The notes under the pieces are model-generated. The model saw only the letters and a list, made by a program, of their open reading frames with translations. It was not told the origin of the DNA and searched no databases. 5,218 bases of DNA from Bacillota bacterium (GTDB taxonomy: Bacteria > Bacillota > Bacilli > Alicyclobacillales > Alicyclobacillaceae). Each line of letters opens with the position of its first letter. The stretch's first letter is position 1. The stretch covers positions 1 to 5,218 of the forward strand of contig JAKAXI010000174.1 of NCBI GenBank assembly GCA_021816665.1. The letters run 5' to 3'. This document shows, one piece after another, positions 4,186-5,218 of the stretch. The position numbers and the translations under genes are program-made.

Positions 4186-5218
4186 ATGACAGGACAACAC
4201 GTAGATGCGCTGCGGATGTTTTTGCGCCTTGTCGAAGATGCCGGTGAAGGGCGGGTGTTCCTGCTCGAAGCAGCATCTGACGACGCGCATCCAGAATATC
4301 AAATGAGCCTGATCGGCACGGCACCGGTGGTCGAGGTACAGGTGAAAGACGGCGTGATCGACTTGTACGCGATCGAAGGACTTGCGCAGTACCTCCTTGG
4401 CAAGTTGCCAGGCGCAGTCGCAACTCACGTAGCGGCGGTCGCGCATGGGACGACCGAATCGAGCGAGGGCGAGCCAGAGACGGCGGCCCAACCGGGAGCT
4501 GCGGAGTCGGGGACGACGCTGGCGCCAGCCCGACCGAGCGTGATCGGCGAAGTGCCAACGCGCTTTCTGGCGCCTGACGTAATGGCATGGCTCGAGCAGC
4601 TGCGACAGGTGGTTGCTGGGCTACTCGCAGTCGACCACTTGGTGCCGTTTTCAGCCGGGCTGCTGGGATACATCGGCTACGACGCAGTTCATTATCTGGA
4701 GCAATTGCCGAAGACTACGTTCGACGACCGTCAACTGCCGGACATCCGTTTGCAGTGGCACGCCGTGATCACGCAGATCACGGACGGAGACGTCCAGGTG
4801 TTCGACAGCATCGACGCTCTGGCGCGGGTCGCACCACAGACTGTGATCACGGATTTGCGCGCAGAAGCAGCGCGCACCCGCGAGACTGTGGCGAATCCCG
4901 CGGCAGCGCTCGAGTTTGGCGCCGGGCGACTGGACCACCTTGCACAGGTGAGCGAAGGCAGCTCTGTGTCGTTACCGCCGACTGCAGGTCAGGCGGGTGG
5001 ACAAGTGCAGGAAGACGTGTCGCAGGCGGTGTTTGAGGCGAACGTGGAGAGAGCCAAGGAGTACATCCGAGCCGGCGACATCTTCCAGGTCGTCCTGTCG
5101 AAACGCCTGCGCGTTGCGAAGCAACTCCATCCGTACGTCGCCTACGACCGCCTGCGCAAACTCAACCCGTCGCCGTACATGTTTGTCGCGGAATATCCGG
5201 ATATGCGAGTCTTCGGCG
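4186..5218 (+). CDS. trpE: Anthranilate synthase component I, N-terminal part
   Basis: TrpE makes anthranilate from chorismate using ammonia from TrpG. The frame is open to the window edge (344 residues of a usual 460-520). The N-terminal domain shows VFLLEAAS (24-31), LIGTAPVVEV and the PFSAGLLGYIGYD motif (154-166). The chorismate-binding domain begins near 283, with KEYIRAGDIFQVVLSKR (291-307) and NPSPYMF (327-333). QVVLS rather than the QVNLS usual in PabB favours TrpE. ATG 4186 is the only start: an in-frame TGA lies at 4165-4167 and no GTG or TTG follows it. The product thus begins about 11 residues short of E. coli TrpE and lacks the segment seen ahead of this region in many Bacillus-type enzymes. 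The tryptophan-binding motif LLES reads LLEA (Ala29). Residues 86-125 are a low-complexity Ala/Gly/Glu/Thr/Pro-rich insert between the two N-terminal motifs. Confidence 0.93.
   Translation, partial: MTGQHVDALRMFLRLVEDAGEGRVFLLEAASDDAHPEYQMSLIGTAPVVEVQVKDGVIDLYAIEGLAQYLLGKLPGAVATHVAAVAHGTTESSEGEPETAAQPGAAESGTTLAPARPSVIGEVPTRFLAPDVMAWLEQLRQVVAGLLAVDHLVPFSAGLLGYIGYDAVHYLEQLPKTTFDDRQLPDIRLQWHAVITQITDGDVQVFDSIDALARVAPQTVITDLRAEAARTRETVANPAAALEFGAGRLDHLAQVSEGSSVSLPPTAGQAGGQVQEDVSQAVFEANVERAKEYIRAGDIFQVVLSKRLRVAKQLHPYVAYDRLRKLNPSPYMFVAEYPDMRVFG

Noticed and set aside
4064..4673. Several minus-strand open frames opposite trpE
   Set aside because: Arg/Ser/Pro-rich shadows of the trpE coding strand with no recognisable domains.

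Overview
The window looks like chromosomal DNA of a GC-rich member of the Firmicutes (Bacillota), probably a Bacilli-type lineage. Four things point there: all complete tRNA genes encode the 3' CCA; stable-RNA promoters and intrinsic terminators are of the sigma-A type; ManA is the short Bacillus form; and the trp genes are preceded by a periodic GAG/UAG array typical of the tryptophan-sensing protein TRAP (MtrB). I cannot name the genus from sequence alone.

Layout. Bases 1-100 hold the 3' end of a tRNA-Ser gene and a strong terminator. Bases 92-526 (minus strand) hold a decayed membrane-protein gene resembling the CBO0543 family; its frame is intact but interrupted by four stop codons. Bases 738-1736 encode mannose-6-phosphate isomerase (manA). 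The roughly 600 bases after manA contain no convincing protein gene, but do contain a promoter-terminator pair that could bound a small RNA of about 135 nt (1885-2021), then two tandem strong promoters. These promoters drive a nine-gene tRNA cluster (2343-3217): Arg(ACG), Leu(CAA), Ala(CGC), Asn(GTT), Glu(TTC), Val(CAC), initiator Met(CAT), Asp(GTC), Ile(GAT). A terminator at 3228-3253 ends the cluster.

The most interesting part begins just after it. A promoter (3272-3300) feeds a leader carrying about twelve NAG-like triplets in an almost exact 5-nt register (3306-3363), followed by an intrinsic terminator (3391-3416). This is the architecture of a TRAP-controlled trp attenuator. Downstream are trpG (3503-4060) and the start of trpE (4186 to the window edge), the two subunits of anthranilate synthase, in the order G then E. 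More GAG triplets cluster over the trpG ribosome binding site, and less regularly before trpE, so translation may also be controlled by TRAP. The trpE start has no in-frame extension upstream, and the conserved tryptophan feedback motif LLES reads LLEA here. Feedback control of the enzyme may therefore differ from the usual case while transcriptional control is retained.
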